Source of the DNA: Sphingobium yanoikuyae
GTDB taxonomy: Bacteria > Pseudomonadota > Alphaproteobacteria > Sphingomonadales > Sphingomonadaceae
Direction of reading: 5' to 3'
Assembly (NCBI RefSeq): GCF_034424525.1
Contig: NZ_CP139979.1
Coordinates: 3,745,001 to 3,809,000, forward strand
DNA: 64,000 nt
This document shows positions 63,863 through 64,000 of this stretch, one piece after another. Every line of letters starts with the position of its first letter. Position 1 is the stretch's first letter. Below the pieces are notes generated by a model. That model did not search any database. It had not been told where the DNA came from and was given only the letters and a program-made list of their open reading frames with translations. The position numbers were made by a program, and so were the translations under genes.

Positions 63863-64000
63863 CGACACGGGAACACTCGTCGGGAAGAGAGGATGCCGAG
63901 GCTATCGACCGCGCATCGCGGACGCAACCGAGCAACAGGGCACAGGGCACAGGGAACACTGCCCTTTGCCGATATGGCGCTTATGCTGTCCTACAGCATG

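Overview
The window is a 64 kb, GC-rich chromosomal segment from an alphaproteobacterium, most likely a Sphingomonadaceae member (Sphingobium/Sphingomonas-like). This is inferred from three things: the gene complement (membrane-anchored LuxR-type regulator, GH108 lysozyme plus 3TM holin, CsgG-like lipoprotein-export homologue, S9 prolyl oligopeptidase); the typical codon bias; and the ribosomal operon order, which runs rpsL to adk with the rpsM-rpsK-rpoA-rplQ block located elsewhere. No species call can be proven from sequence reading alone.

Layout. 1-9.9 kb: 5' part of aspS, rnd (RNase D), an I78 protease-inhibitor-like lipoprotein, a cluster of small signalling and membrane genes (Phd-like/PAS protein, two unknowns, a membrane-anchored LuxR-type protein), an HNH protein, a bPH-domain protein, an SNase-like protein, an acyltransferase and a CsgG-like protein. 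10.0-11.9 kb: lepA. 11.9-29.5 kb (minus strand): the large str/S10/spc ribosomal superoperon, from rpsL-rpsG-fusA-tuf through rpsJ...rplO to secY-adk and an SRPBCC protein. Recognisable terminator hairpins lie after tuf and, unexpectedly, between rpmD and rplO. 29.8-37.6 kb: a GGDEF/EAL protein, an M23 peptidase-bactofilin pair, a low-GC orphan gene, then comM, rlmE and ppx. 37.9-44.7 kb: a trypsin-like autotransporter, a Tat-exported GH10 xylanase, a CPA1 Na+/H+ antiporter and a nucleotidyltransferase. 44.7-48.0 kb (minus): yajC-secD-secF and an Mth938-like gene. 48.3-49.6 kb: a tRNA-Pro(GGG) with a TIR-domain gene and a gene remnant next to it, which looks like a small worn-down island. 49.5-54.1 kb: a DUF1003 protein, a phage-type endolysin/holin pair, an RNase-like exonuclease, a spermidine-synthase-like protein, a structured intergenic region and a lipoprotein. 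54.2-57.1 kb (plus): rpsM-rpsK-rpoA-rplQ with its own promoter and terminator. 57.2-64 kb: an S9 peptidase, envelope proteins, a GGCT, a tiny-protein/PspC operon behind a sigma54-type promoter, a DUF72, a DUF2061 and a cyclophilin.

How it fits together. Most of the window is core information processing: ribosomal proteins, elongation factors, RNA polymerase alpha, Sec translocon (SecY, SecDF-YajC) and rRNA methylation. Envelope and accessory genes are set into it. The most interesting unexplained items are: (1) a minus-strand element at about 53.05-53.35 kb, with a 14-base perfect match to the complement of the 16S rRNA 3' tail, an 18-codon mini-ORF and stacked hairpins ending in a U-tract; (2) the lone TIR effector beside tRNA-Pro; (3) the strong terminator-like hairpin inside the spc operon; (4) the sigma54 promoter driving a 34-residue membrane peptide and PspC; and (5) the Phd-like/PAS fusion beside a membrane-tethered LuxR-type protein.
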